The notes beneath the pieces are model-generated. The model saw nothing but the letters and a program-made list of their open reading frames with translations. It made no database searches and was not told where the DNA came from. Shown here piece after piece: positions 35,355 to 47,665 of a stretch of DNA of 64,000 nucleotides. The first letter of the stretch is position 1; every line of letters begins with the position of its first letter. The DNA is from Ursus arctos (Eukaryota; Chordata; Mammalia; Carnivora; Ursidae). The position numbers were made by a program, and so were the translations under genes. The stretch covers positions 57,420,444-57,484,443 of the forward strand of contig NW_026623067.1 in assembly GCF_023065955.2 (NCBI RefSeq). Direction: 5' to 3'.

Positions 35355-36885
35355 GAACACAGATCTTCAAGTTAAATTAATGACTACGATAGCAGAATCA
35401 TAATTTTCAATGATGCAGAAAAAGATTAAATAAGCCATCAACCTCAGAGGATTTATTATTTCAGTGTGTTTTTATTAGACAAGCAGCAATGCCAAATTTA
35501 CCTATATTAAAGCAATTCATTTCTAAAGACCAACATTTCAATGATAAATGCCAATAAATGACTTTTACTATCATATATGTTATACCTTTTATAGATGTTT
35601 TAGCAAGAAACTTTTCAGATGTCTTCATTTATATTCTCTATTTGTTCTTAAAAGGCATTTTCCTGAAACATAACACTTCTTAAAATCAAGTCCTGATCCA
35701 ATAGATTTAAATTTCTACATTCTGTATACTCCAGGGGAAAAAAATAATTGGATTATGCTTTCTCATTCATGACTATTTAAATATTCCGTTTCTGAGGTTA
35801 CATTTTAGTGTGTTTTTATGTTTTATTCAGGACACAATGTTCCAGCAAATATCACAAACCCAAATCAATGGCTTATACTGACATTAAATATGCCATTAAC
35901 ATGCCTGCTCTCAGAAAAGTTCAATGAGAAGCTGTCAACAAACCTGCAGAGAAAGCCTTACTGCATTCAAAATAAATGATAAAAGAGGAGCCAGAAATAA
36001 CTTAGAACTTTTGGGATAATGAACAGAAGAAAAAGTAATCTGAAAATATCTAGCTCTCTGGTTGGCAAACCAAAATTATTCCAATTTTCATATGCCTAGA
36101 GCTGACAACAAAAGTTAGTTCATGTCATTTTCCACAGCAATCATGAGGCTGTTCCTCTCATCTCTGTGACTCAGGTATTTACAATATAATGTGACTAACA
36201 ACTTAGAGCCCTAGTCTTTAATGTCCCCATCACCATGAGCAACAGTGAGATCCCACAGCAGCACTCTAAAAAGTAGCATCAGAAGATCAGCAACTCAAAT
36301 ATAGGAACAAAAAAGAAGATAGTGTATCTCAGGTTATAGAACTATTTAATCATTTTTTTCATTCATTCATTACTAAACAGAGGATACTCACTGGCCAAGC
36401 CTCTGAAGGCTAATAATACATGGCCCACCAGCTGGGATTCACCTTGAAAATGAAGGAGAGAAGGCTGGGTATAACCCAAGGAAGTTGAGTGAGTGAAAGC
36501 TTATTAGTACTGGGAAGTGAAGAATGAGAGCTTCCCCTGAGATGGTCTGTGAGCTCTTTGCTGGTGAAGAGTTTGGCAACACACCTGAGGCCGATGGTGC
36601 ATCAAAGAAGGTTTCAGAGCAGAGGGGGATGTGCTGTTGACAGGAGGCCATGGAAGCTGACAGCAGAAAGAAGGCCCAGAAAAACTTGAAGAACAGACCA
36701 AATCCCAAGCACAGGCTCAATCATTTATATTTGCCTGAGTTCAGTTTTGAGGCTGTCTTAACAATTTGTATTCATAATGATGACCCCAGAGTCACTCAGA
36801 AGGTATTAATCATATTCATTTAGCTCTTTAAAGAAATGCAATATAAAGGAAATTCTTTTTTGAAAGATTTTCATGAAAAACCCTT
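35355..36885. other. Unique AT-rich sequence, no gene seen
   Basis: Short frames near 36439-36720 (-) overlap each other in two frames and have no recognisable domain. No RNA gene seen. Confidence 0.45.
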
Positions 36886-37860
36886 ACATATTTTTAACAA
36901 CTTTTTGAGGTGTAATTTGTATATAATAAAATACACATATTTAAAGTGTACAGTTTGGGAGTTTTGATATAAGTATATATCTGTGAAACCATTACAATTA
37001 AGGTGATGAAAATACTCATCAACTCCAAAAGATTAAGTATACCCCTTAGAATACCACCCTCCTGTATCTCTGTCCCCACAACCAATCCCTAGGCAACTAT
37101 AGATCTGCTATTACTGTAGATTAGTTTGCATTTTCTATAATTTTATATAAATGAAAACATACATTATATACCCTTTTTTGTTTGTCTTCTCTCACTCAGC
37201 ATAATTATTTTGAAATTCATATATGCTGTGTGTATCAATAGTTCATTCTTTTAAAATTGTTGAATTAAATTAAAAATAATAATAAATAAAATAAAATAAA
37301 ATTGCTGAATAGAATTCCATTATATGAATATACCACATTTTTTTTTGTTTTTTCACTTGTTGATGAATATTTAAGTTGTTTCCAGTTGAGGCTATTAAAA
37401 ATAAAAATATATGTTTATGTATAAGTCTCTGTACGGACATATGATTTTACGTCTCTTGTGTTAGTACCTAAGATTGGAGTGACTATATCATACAGTCGGT
37501 ATATGTTTCACCTTTTAAGAAAGTACCAAGTTGGTTTTTTTTTAAGTGGTTGTACCATTTTACATTTCTACCAGCAGTGCATGAGAGTTACATTGGTTCC
37601 ACATTCATACCAACACATGGTAGAATCAGTCATTTTAAATTTAGGCACTCTAATAAAGAGTGTAATGATATCTCAACGTAATTTTAACTTGTATTTTCCT
37701 AATAACTAATGGTGTTGAGCATATTGTCAGGTGCTTATTTATCATCCATATATCTTTTTTGGTGAAACATCTATCCAAATCTTTAACTTGTTTTTAAAAT
37801 TGGGTTGTTTGTTTTCTTATTATTAAGTTTTTCTTATCTTTAAGTTAGGAGAGTTCTTTA

Positions 37861-38342
37861 TACAGATCTTCCTCAACTTACAATAGGGTTATGTTCTGAT
37901 AAACCCATTGTAAGTTGAAAATACTGTTAAAGTGAAAATACATTTATTACAGACCGTAGCTTAGCCTAGCTACCCTAAACAGTCTCAGAACATTTATATT
38001 AGCCTTCAGTTGAGTAAAATCATCAAACACAAAGACTATTTTATAATAAAGTGTTTAATCACCTGCAATTTTATTAAGTACTGTATTGAAAGTGAAAAAC
38101 AGAACGGTTGTGTGGGTACAGAATGGTTGTAAGCTTAACAATTGTTAACCCTCATGATCCCGTGGCTGACAGAGTTGCGGCTCACCGCACTGCCCGGCCT
38201 CACGAGTGAGTATCATTGCTAGCCTGAAAAGATCGAAACTCAAAATTTGAAGTACAATCTCTACTAAATGCATATCTCTTTCACACCATCGTAAAGTTGA
38301 AAAATCAAAATTCAAACCATCCTAAGTCCGGGACCATCTGTA
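37861..38342 (+). mobile_element. MER2-like Tigger (TcMar) DNA transposon, full length
   Basis: Begins TACAGATCTTCCTCAACTTACAATAGGG and ends CATCCTAAGTCCGGGACCATCTGTA; the ends are inverted repeats (TACAGAT.....C....ACTTA). Internal AACCCATTGTAAGTTGAAAATAC, CGTGGCTGACAGAGTTGCGGCTCACCGC and GAATGCATAT-like text match MER2. Length about 480 bases, no transposase. It sits at a TA in the L1M (TTCTTTA / TACATTCTT). Confidence 0.9.
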
Positions 38343-39636
38343 CATTCTTGATACATGCAAATCCTTTACCAGATATATAATTTGCAAATATTTTCTCCCA
38401 ATCTGTGGTTTGTCTTTCTATTCTCTTTACATTATCTTTTGAAGAGCAGAAGTTCGTACTTGTGATGGAGTCCATTTTAGTTTGCTCTTTAATAATCATG
38501 TTTTTGATGTTATATCTAAGAAGTCTTTGCCTACCTAACTTACGGTCAGAAAGATTTTTCTCCCATGTTTTCTTCTAGAAGTTTTTTAGTTTTACGTTTT
38601 ACATTAATGTCTGTTGTCCATTTCAACCCAAGTAATTGAATTAATTTTTGTATATGATGTGAGGGGCCTTTTTTAATATCCCATTGTTACAGTGTCATTT
38701 GTTAAAAGGAGTTCCTTTCTCCATTGAATTGTCTTTGCTACCTTGTCAAAAATCAGTTGACTCTATATGTATAGGTCTCTATTCTGTTCCATTGATTTAT
38801 TTGTCCATTTTTATGCCAATACCACATTGACCTGCTTAGTATAGTTGTATAGTAAGTCTTAAAATGAGGTAGCATTAACTTCCAACTTTGTTCTTTTGGA
38901 AGTTGTTTGGCTGTTCTAGTCCTTTTGCATTTTCATATGAATTTCAGAACGTATCAATTTCTATTTATCAATTTCTATTTAAAACACATGGAAATTTGGA
39001 TTTGGATTGCATTGAATCAATGAGTCAATTTGGGGAGGCTTGAATTTTTTAAAATTTTGAGTCTTCCAATCCATGAAGATATTTTATCTCTCCATTGTTC
39101 AGGTCATCTTTAATCTTTCTCATCAGAATTTTGTAGTTTTTAATGTAGAGGCTTCACTCATCTTTTGTCAGATTTATCCCTAATATTTAATACTTTTGAT
39201 GCTATTGTAAATGGTATTTTTTATTCAATTTCACAGTGCTTGTTGCTGATATATAGAAATACCGTTCTATCTGTATGTTGATCCTGTAACCTGCAACCTT
39301 ACAAACTCACTTACTAGTTTTAGCAACTTTTTTGCACAGTCCATAAGATTTTCCATAAAACATACATGATCTGTGAATGAAAACAGTTTTACTTCTTCTT
39401 TTCTAATCTAGATGCTTTTTCTTTCTTTTTCTTGCCTCATTGCACTGACCGGAACACCCAGTTAGATGGAAGTGTGATTAAAAATAAAAGAAACAAAAAA
39501 CAATTTTTGTTTTATTCTTAATCTTAGAAAGAAAAAATTTTGTCTTTAAGTATGATGTTAGCTCTATGTTGCTGATAAATGCTCTTAATTAGGTTGAGGA
39601 ATTTCCCCTTCAGTTCCTAGTTTGCTAACAGGTTTG

Positions 39637-39660
39637 TTGTTGTTGTTGTTGTTGTTGTTT
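39637..39660. repeat. (GTT)n microsatellite
   Basis: Seven GTT/TTG units within the L1M. Confidence 0.85.
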
Positions 39661-39904
39661 AAATCAGGAATGGATATTGAACTTGGTCAAAGATTTTTCT
39701 GCATCTTTTGAAATGATCGTAGGGTTATTTTTAAGTTTGTTAATATGGAGAAATATATTGATTATATTAATGTTCAAATGTTAAGCTTGCTTTGCCTTCC
39801 TGGGACAAACCTCACTTGATATAACCTTTTTTTATATTGGTAGGGTTTGATTTGCTAACGTTCTGTTAAGAATTTGCATCTATGTTCAAGAAGGATATTA
39901 GTTT

Positions 39905-40564
39905 AATAGCTGAGCTGAACTGGAGGGAGCTTAGCTGCCAGGTGTCAACTAAGAAAAGCCAGAATGAAAGTAATAGTCAAGCTTGTAATCAATTACTATG
40001 ACAGTATAAGCAAAAGGCTAAACAGGAGAAAATGCCAGCTCCTTCTATGTTCCAATTTTTTTCCCAGGAACAAAGCCAGTGAGGGTCAGATATATCAGCA
40101 CCGATTGGGGGAACTGTCTCACTGCTGAGGGAGCCCATTCAAAAGACTCCTGCCATTTTGTGGACCCAGAGAGTGGGGCTGAGGGAGGAGGAAAGGGCTA
40201 GGAATGGAAAGGAACTGAGCATTAAGTCAGAGTGGAGAAAATGTCTTTAAGTCCCTCGCCTTCCTCTTTCCATTCCAGTAAAAAGAGAGATGTTGGCAGA
40301 GATACCTGAAGACGACCTTGGCCAAAGCCTTCCAATAAAGAGGCCCTAAGTGGAGGCACCTGGGCTGGGAATGCATTTGTGCAGAAGAGCATGGCCAGCC
40401 AGGGGAGTCTGAGTCCTCAACTGCACCTTCCTTCAGGGACTGCTGTGCAAGTTTGCTGTGAAGATGGCAGCTTGTCCCCATGACGCCTACTAGGTTAAGC
40501 CTTTGTAATTACCTATGGTCAGACCTGGAAGATCACACATAGAGTTTTGGCCAGGAGCCAGACC
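39905..40564. mobile_element. 660-bp insertion in L1M of unrecognised family
   Basis: The L1M text breaks at GGATATTAGTTT and resumes at GTGATTTTTTTTTTTTCTTGTAATA with no loss of L1 sequence. A possible imperfect duplication TTAGTTT / TTAGGTTT flanks the insert. The insert is GC-richer than its host and has AATAAA at 40334-40339, compatible with a solo LTR on +; a processed transcript fragment is the alternative. No open frame is convincing. Confidence 0.6.
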
Positions 40565-42520
40565 TTAGGTTTGTGATTTTTTTTTTTTCTTGTAATATTT
40601 TTGTTAGATTTTGGTGTCAGAGTAGTGCTGGCCTCATGAAATGAGTGGAAATGTTCTCTCCTTTTCAATTTTCTGGAAGAGTTTGTGTAGAATTGGATTA
40701 TTTCTTTCTTAAATGTAGAACTGGTAGAATTTACCAGTGAAGTTATCTGGGCCTGGATTTTTCTTTGTGAGATGTATGTACTACAAACCTGAATTTAGTA
40801 GCTTATAGGAATTTTTAGGTTATCTATTGTTTTCCTCAGGGAACTTTGGTAATTTGTATCTTTCAAGAAATGTGTCCATTTAACCTAAGTTTTGGAATTT
40901 ATTGTCAAAAAACTGTTCCTGCTTCTCCCTTTTCCTTTTACTGTTTCTATAATCTGTAGTGATGTCACCTCTCTGTGTCCTAATCATTCTGCTAGATGGT
41001 TATCAATTTTATTGATCTCAATCAGTTTTTTACCTCATTAATTTTTTCTCTATTGTTTTTTTTTTCTTTTCTGTGTCACTGAACTGCAATCTGATCGTTA
41101 TTATTTCCTTGTTCTGCCTATTTGGGTTTCATTTAGTCTTCTTTTACAAGTTTCTTAAGGTAGAAACTAAGATCATTGATTTGAGAACTTCCTTCTGTTC
41201 TGACATAATTAGTGCTGTAAGTTTCATTCTAAATCCTGCTTAAACTGCATCCCACAAATTTTGATATGTTGTGTTTTCATTTTCTTCAGTTTAAAATACT
41301 TTGTAGTTTTTTTTAATTTCTTCTTGAACGCTTAGGTTAATTAGAATTATGCTTCTTTATTTTCTAAAAGTTTGAGGAATTTTAGAGGTATAATTCTGTT
41401 GATTTCTAAATTAAATCACTTGTGGTCAGAGAACATATTTTATGTGACTCAAATTATTTTAAATATATTGAGATTTGTTATATGGTCTGTCTTGGTAAAT
41501 GTTTTCTGTGCTCTTAAAAAGAATGTGTATTTTGCTGTTATTAACTGGAGTGTTCCATAAATATCAATTAGGCCAAGTTGGTTGATAGTGTCATTGAAGT
41601 CTTCTGTATTTTTACTGAATTTTGGTCTACTTATTCTAGCAGTTTTTTAGAGACAGCTGTTGCAACCTCCAATTATACTGTAGATTTGTCTATTTTTTTT
41701 TTCTCTGTGTGTTTGGATAGTTCTTACTGTTATGCCTTCGAATTCACTACTCTTCTGTAATATCTAATCTGCCATTAATATGATCTAATGTGTTTTTCAT
41801 TTTATTATTGGTTTCATCTCTAGAATTTCAGTTTGGGTCTTTTTAAATATACCTCATGTCTCTACTTAATATGTTGAATCTTTCATTTAGCCTTTTGATA
41901 TATACCATATAGCTATTGCTGTTTTAATGTCCTTTTCTACAAATTCCATCATTTGTGTCATTTTTTTTTTGGTTCATTTCTATGGATAAATTTTTTTATC
42001 CTTATTATGAGTTGTATTCCCTGTTTCTTTGCTGGTCTTGTTACCAGATGCCAAGTATTTACCATTTTGTTTAGCTTTGTTCTGGAGTGTAGTCAAGTTG
42101 CTTGTACACTCCAGGTCTTACTTTGATGCTTTATTAGGAAGGACCAGACCAGCATTTAGAATAAAACTAATTTTGTTCTGCTACTGAGAGGAAAGCTTCT
42201 GAGCACTTCACCTGATGACCCAGGAATTACATTTTCTACCACTGCTGGTGAAAAAAAAGCCAATTTCCTGTAGTGGGTGAGCCAGAGAGATTGTTCCTCC
42301 ACTGCAATTAGTTTGTATAGCTGCATGACTGGGTCAGTACTCAGCTGAATCCTCAAGGGAACATTAAGCAGATCTCTGAATTTCTGTGTGCATCTCTCTC
42401 CTTTCTGGTACTCTGTCCCATGAATTCTTAACCACCTGGCCTGCATGGACTCTGGCTTCAGCCCTTTATACTCAAGGAGACTGCGGAGCTCTGGCCTGGG
42501 TTCCCCTCCCTGCACCATAA

Positions 42521-43124
42521 CCTAGAAACTGTCTCAAGACAGTATGTTTGGGCCAATTATAGGACTCACGTTGCTTGTGTATCATCTCTCATAGATCACG
42601 GTTTTTCATTATCTAATGTCCAATATCTTGATAACCATTATTTCTTATATTATGTCCTGCTTGTCACTATTTCAGGCAAGAAGGTAAATCTATTCCTTAT
42701 TACTCCATATGGCAAATTTGAAACCTTTGAAATGAAGGTCCAAAAAGTAGTTAAATATTATAATATGAGCAAAATAGCTTTTTTTTAGTTCGGGTATTTA
42801 AAAATAAACTTACATTACATGAACGTCTACTTTTTCCTCAACGATGGCAGATAAACAAGGTTTCTTCTTGTCATTCATCATAAAATTGTCCAGCTGTAAA
42901 CACCAGGAAATAATGGACTCTACACTAAGGGTTTTATAGATCTTGGTGCACATTTTCAAGGAGCAACAAGAAGAGATCAATAAACAATTAACTTATTTGA
43001 GAAGTCAACCTTTTAGATGTTACCAGACTGTTGAGCTTTGAACATCTTCACTAGAGTGGTGCCTAACATAGAGGAAGGAAGCCTCTGCATGTGGCTGCAC
43101 ACCCCTTGTGGGGAGCCTTTCTCA
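42521..43124. other. Unique sequence
   Basis: No gene or repeat recognised. Confidence 0.4.
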
Positions 43125-43490
43125 GTTTAATTCACCTATTCAACAAATATTTACTGAGTTCCTGGATCTGCCAGTGACTTTTCAAGGCCATGAAGATACA
43201 GTAGGGAACAAAACAAAGGTCTCAACTTTCATGGAACTCAGTAGGTAAAATAGACAATAAACCAACATAAAATAGTTCTACCGAGAAAAAGAAAATCAGA
43301 GTAAAGGGTTAGAGAATTTCAATTTTAGATTGAGTTGTCAGGGAAGACCTCTCTGAGAAGGTTACATTGAATTTGAATGAAGTAAGAGAGGACACCATGC
43401 AAAACTCTAGAGAAGAATATTCTGGTGAAAGGGAACAAGTGCAAATACTCTGAGGCATAAATGAGGTGGACTGATCTAAGCATTCTGGTA
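43125..43490 (-). repeat. Ancient L2-type LINE relic, antisense
   Basis: TTCAACAAATATTTACTGAGTTCCTGGATCTGCCAGTGAC, GATACAGTAGGGAACAAAACAAAGG, TGTCAGGGAAGACCTCTCTGAGAAGG and GAACAAGTGCAAATACTCTGAGGCA occur in a common mammalian order that I associate with L2. The family assignment is moderate. Confidence 0.65.
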
Positions 43491-44264
43491 GGAATCTAAT
43501 CTGAAATCAGTACTAATGAGGAACCACTTAGTTTTGTTGACCTATATCCATCAATTCATTTATACATACAAATTACATATCAGCTCCTCTGCTGTATGTG
43601 TGAATGCAAGGTTGAGCTGCCTAAAAATAATCACAAACACAACTTAATGGGAGAGAATCTGGTACATAAATAACAAGAATGGTCATAATAATGGGTGTAG
43701 TGGGGCTTCAAGTTTAACAGTCTTAAGAGTGTATTAATTGTAAGAGGTCTGCCTATTTGGCCATGTGTGATTGTCCCACTGCACCCTATTTTCATGAAAG
43801 GCAAAGGTGTGTGCTAAGGGATGGGAGCTTTGGGGAACATGATCTGTGTAAAGATGAGAAGCAGCTATTCAAAGGGAAGAGCTATGTTGATCAGAGTAAA
43901 GGGCATGCTAATCAGAGCACTTTCGCCCTACCTCTCTGGATCCATGCCCAAGTTCTTTAGAAGAGAGATAAAGGGCTTTATTGCTGAAATCTCTGTAAGA
44001 AACCAGAGCACCAAACCATGCTACTTGAGGAATAGTTGATACTGGGCCCTCTTTACTGGAGTGGCTGCTGGAGAAACAGGGACAGGAATGAAGCAGCCAG
44101 AACCACCATGGACAGAGACCCACATCAGCTAAGGCCAAATGTCAGAGCAGCCCCATGGGGCCACCATCTGGGAGAGGAAATTCTTTTGTAGTCAGTAGGG
44201 CTGCGCTTAGAAGCACAAGAGGACACTCCTGGAGACTCCTTAAATTAGTCCCTAAATTTTTCCT
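43491..44264. other. Unique sequence, no gene seen
   Basis: Overlapping frames at 43757-43960, 43821-44039 (+) and 43908-44138 (-) are mutual shadows without domains. Confidence 0.45.
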
Positions 44265-44660
44265 GATGCAAATGTGTGACTCTGGAATTATACTTTTGTT
44301 ATAATCTTAAAACAGCTAATTATTAGCTATGTTATCCTGAACAAATTACTAAATGTCTCCGGACCTCATTTTTTCATTGTTACATGGGGATAATATTCTC
44401 ACCGTTAGGTCTTAGGGTTGCTATGAGGTTTAAAAAGCATGTGGTTGGGGCGCCTGGCTGGCTCAGTCAGTAGAGTGTGATTCTTGATCTCAGGGTTGTG
44501 AAGTTAGAGCCCCACATTGGGTGTAGAAATTACTTAAAAATTTTTTAAATCTTAAGAAATAAAATAAAAAATAAAAATAAGTGAAAAGCATGTGGTAAGT
44601 ACTTAAACAATGGTAGCTATGTTTTTATTATAATTGCTATTGTTATTATTATTATTAAAT
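44265..44660 (+). repeat. MIR SINE split by a SINEC
   Basis: 44265-44445: TTAGCTATGTTATCCTGAACAAATTACTAAATGTCTCCGGACCTC, ATGGGGATAATATTCTCACCG, GGGTTGCTATGAGG. It resumes at 44597 with AAGTACTTAAACAATGGTAGCTATG and ATTATTATT. Confidence 0.88.
44446..44583 (+). mobile_element. SINEC, short copy
   Basis: GGGGCGCCTGGCTGGCTCAGTCAGTAGAG, ATTCTTGATCTCAGGGTTGTGAAGTTAGAGCCCCACATTGGG then directly an A-rich tail; the CT-rich middle is missing (about 138 bases in all). Target duplication AAAAGCATGTGGT (44433-44445 and 44584-44596). Confidence 0.95.
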
Positions 44661-44789
44661 TTTAGGAAACCTGGAATCCCTAAAAGGTGGTGAGTAAAGA
44701 TTAAATTAATACTGCTTAAAAACTAGTATTAGGATCCAGTTCTCCCCTCAAGCTCTTGTGCCCTGGGAAGCATGGAATAACATTGTAAG

Positions 44790-44960
44790 TAAGTACATGG
44801 CTTGGGCAATTTATTTAAGCCCCTTGAGCTCACTTTCTGTGTAACAGAGTATTAGTGATATCTGCCCCTTGTCCCTCATGGGGTTGTTGTGAGGTCCCCT
44901 TCCAACAATGGGCATGGAAAACATTTTGTAAAGAGCTGTTCAAATGTCACTGATGTCCAG
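44790..44960 (+). repeat. MIR SINE relic
   Basis: GGCTTGGGCAATTTATTTAAGCCCCTTGAGCTCAC, GATATCTGCCCCTTGTCCCTCATGGGGTTGTTGTGAGG, TTTTGTAAAGAGCTGTTCAAATGTC. Confidence 0.82.
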
Positions 44961-47050
44961 CTGTCATCTTTCTCACCAGCTCTGCTTTACGCAGCTCTTG
45001 GGACAGAGAAAACTCATTTTCGGGCTATTTTCAGGTCTGTAAGATGCAGCTGCTCCGAGTCAATTGCTATATGGCTAGAAGATTCTACAAGCCACCTGTT
45101 AAGGCTGCTGCATGTAGAAGCCCTGGGACAATCTTCCCTTAGCTCCTGACTCATGTTGCTCAAGGGACCCAAGGTAAATATCTTTTTCCTACTCTACTGC
45201 TGTATTTACTTCCTGTTGCCTGACTACTTGCCTCCAGCATCAGTAATAGCGTCCAAACCCTTGAGTATGTTTATTTTCCATCTGCTCCTTCCCTGCTAGC
45301 AACAGCATTACGGCACCTCTAAAGATCCATGTCCTGGAAATGACTGCCCAAAAAAACACTCAAAGTAGTAGAGGGATAATTTTCTCCCTTGTGTTCTCAC
45401 ACACTGAATGGTGTGACTCCAATCCTCAGGACCCAGGAAAACCTACTTTAAACCACTGGGCTCACTTTTCTTGCCTACGTGTATACGTGCAAAAGGGATA
45501 ATATTGATTCCCTGAGAAGAAAATTAAATCCAAAAGGTAAAAAAAAAAGAAAAAGAAAAAGAAAAAAAAACCTCAGACTTGACATAAAATTTAAATTTAG
45601 AATTTGAAGAAGAAGGAAGATTTGAAGAAGCAAAAAATATAAGACGGGAGAATGTAAGACCTTTGAAATTTGAAATATGAGAAAAGGGGCAATAAACCAA
45701 AAGAGATATATGTTCACATAGTTAGAAGGAAACACTGAAGATGATGTGTAGCTATTTGGGAACTTTAAAAAAAATGCAAGGAAGAACGAGAATGATAGAA
45801 ATCATGGCCAGAGGTGCTGAGAATAACAGAATTTGGAATGGAATACAGATTTAGGGATGGGGAGGGCAGACTTTGAAGAAATTCTTTCCAATCATTCATG
45901 ATATTGAAAGAAACAGCAGACAGCTGTTGTCCAGGAGAGGATGGGCTTAACTTTCAATAGGAGGGATTTCGGATAGACATTAGAAAATACCCGCATGTAA
46001 GTATTGTGAGAAAAATGTGGAAACTCCGTCTCTGAGGATGTTAAGAATTAATAAGGGTAGCCACTGTCTTTCAGTACTGGCTTAAGAGCAAACCTGGATA
46101 CTTGAGCTTTCAAAGATAGCTCCATCCGTATGCAACTATGATTCTATGTGAAGTTTTTTCCAATCCAATTCCTTCTTTATCATGGTATAATATAAGGAGA
46201 TTCTCTTAGAAGTCTTTGCTATTTTCTGAGTTTATCTGTCCTGAATCAGCCTCTAAATCTAGTTTACCTCCCTGACTAGCATCTTGAATTCTCCTTAAAA
46301 ATGTTCCCGTGGATCTCCAAATGTTTCCCATAGATTTCTCTCCAGATCCCTGGTCCACCCTGTGCCCGGCACACAAATAGTACTTGATAAAGAGCTCCCG
46401 AACAACTGTCAACTCTGAGAAGTAAAGAAAACCACTGCAATAAAGTAAAATACAGGTCGTGGAAACATCAGCAACACCAAAGAGAAATGGATTGATTCCT
46501 GCCTCTGCCAGAGGAAGTTGGCTGAAAAGAGCCCTTGACTTTCACCCGTAAAAAGGCTGCAGGGCAGAGAGCCCTATAATTCTGAGTATTTGTGGCTGCC
46601 AATCCTGAAGAGGGAGAACTGACCTATCAGGGTCCTGGTTTGCTGATTCAGATTTAACTTTATTTCATTCTTGAACACTCCAATCTGGAACAACTAAAGT
46701 CGCAAGAAGATTGCTAGGGTCCGAGAAGGTGAGTGAGTACTGGTCCAACAATCTAGCCCAGACCAGCACATACCTCTGGCCTTAGGTGTAGACCCTCAGG
46801 CCCAGCAGGGACCCTGTCTCCCCAGTGCCGGTTGGTCACATATCATCTTCAAGGTTTTGTCTTATCTTCATAACGCCTGTTCCTGTTCCTTACTCAGAAT
46901 TCATATTCATTACTTAACATTTCATTGTCTTTAAATAAATCACCTCTGGTTTTTTGCTTATACTAGTCCTATGTAATGAGAAATTGGGGCTTTATATGCT
47001 GGTCACATTTTTTTCAATGTACCCTAAATTAAACACATGATTTTAAAAAT
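44961..47050. other. Unique sequence, no gene seen
   Basis: A-rich (AAAAG)n-like tract at 45538-45570. No exon with domain support; the small frames are unremarkable. Confidence 0.45.
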
Positions 47051-47061
47051 TAAAAAAATAT

Positions 47062-47293
47062 GGGGACGCCTGGGTGGCACAGGGACGCCTGGGTGGCACA
47101 GGGACGCCTGGGTGGCACAGCGGTTAAGCGTCTGCCTTCAGCTTAGGGCGTGATCCCGGCGTTATGGGATCGAGTCCCACATCAGGCTCCTCCGCTATGA
47201 GCCTGCTTCTTCCTCTCCCACTCCCTGCTGTGTTCCCTCTCTCGCTGGCTGTCTCTCTCTCTCTGTCAAATAAATAAATAAAATCTTTAAAAA
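47062..47293 (+). mobile_element. SINEC with a triplicated 19-bp head
   Basis: The head GGGACGCCTGGGTGGCACA occurs three times in tandem at 47063-47081, 47082-47100 and 47101-47119, before a normal body (CGGTTAAGCGTCTGCC...) and tail CAAATAAATAAATAAAATC. The probable target duplication is A-rich (AAAAAAATATG at 47051-47061 and 47294-47304 by eye). Confidence 0.95.
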
Positions 47294-47569
47294 AAAAAAA
47301 TATGAATGTGTTACCCAATATTTCCCCTAGTGGTAGGGAATTCTACCCACAGTTAAATTTCTAGCTATAGCCTAGCCATTCTTAATTTTTTTTCCCCACC
47401 AAGATATACATAGGTGCTAGTCACAAGGCCACTATCCCCAAATGAGTGCCTGAATTTCTGGGTACCTTCTAACAGAAAATCTGGAGCACCACTCTATTTT
47501 TTTCTCTTTCAAGGACGTATACCAGAACGCCAGTGAATGAACACAGTTATGAGGATAACCATGAAATCA

Positions 47570-47665
47570 CTAATACCTCTGCATAGAGCTGTTGAGAGGC
47601 TAAAATAGAACAATGAGCATTTAGCATGGTGCTTAGCACACAGTAGGCACTCAATAATTTGTTCG
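47570..47665 (+). repeat. MIR 3' half relic
   Basis: GAGCTGTTGAGAGGCTAAAATAGAACAATGAGC and GCATGGTGCTTAGCACACAGTAGGCACTCAATAA. Confidence 0.75.

Larger units (their letters stand above)
36890..42520 (-). mobile_element. Nearly full-length antisense L1M, split by two insertions
   Basis: Three collinear parts: 36890-37860 (3' end and ORF2 3'), 38343-39904 (ORF2), 40573-42520 (ORF2 5', ORF1/5' end region). Seen: reverse 3' end TTTTTGAGGTGTAATTTGTATATAATAAAAT; ORF2 sequence CCATTGATTTATTTGTCCATTTTTATGCCAATACCACA; and at the far end TCAGTACTCAGCTGAATCCTCAAGGGAACATTAAGCAGATCTCTGAA. The breaks hold a MER2-like transposon and a 660-bp insert. All coding frames are decayed. Confidence 0.85.

Noticed and set aside
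36439..36720. Two overlapping minus-strand frames with a hydrophobic start
   Set aside because: Different frames of the same DNA, no conserved features; the apparent signal-like leader is not enough.
42156..42518. 120-codon minus-strand frame
   Set aside because: Matches the 5' region of the antisense L1M rather than a host gene.
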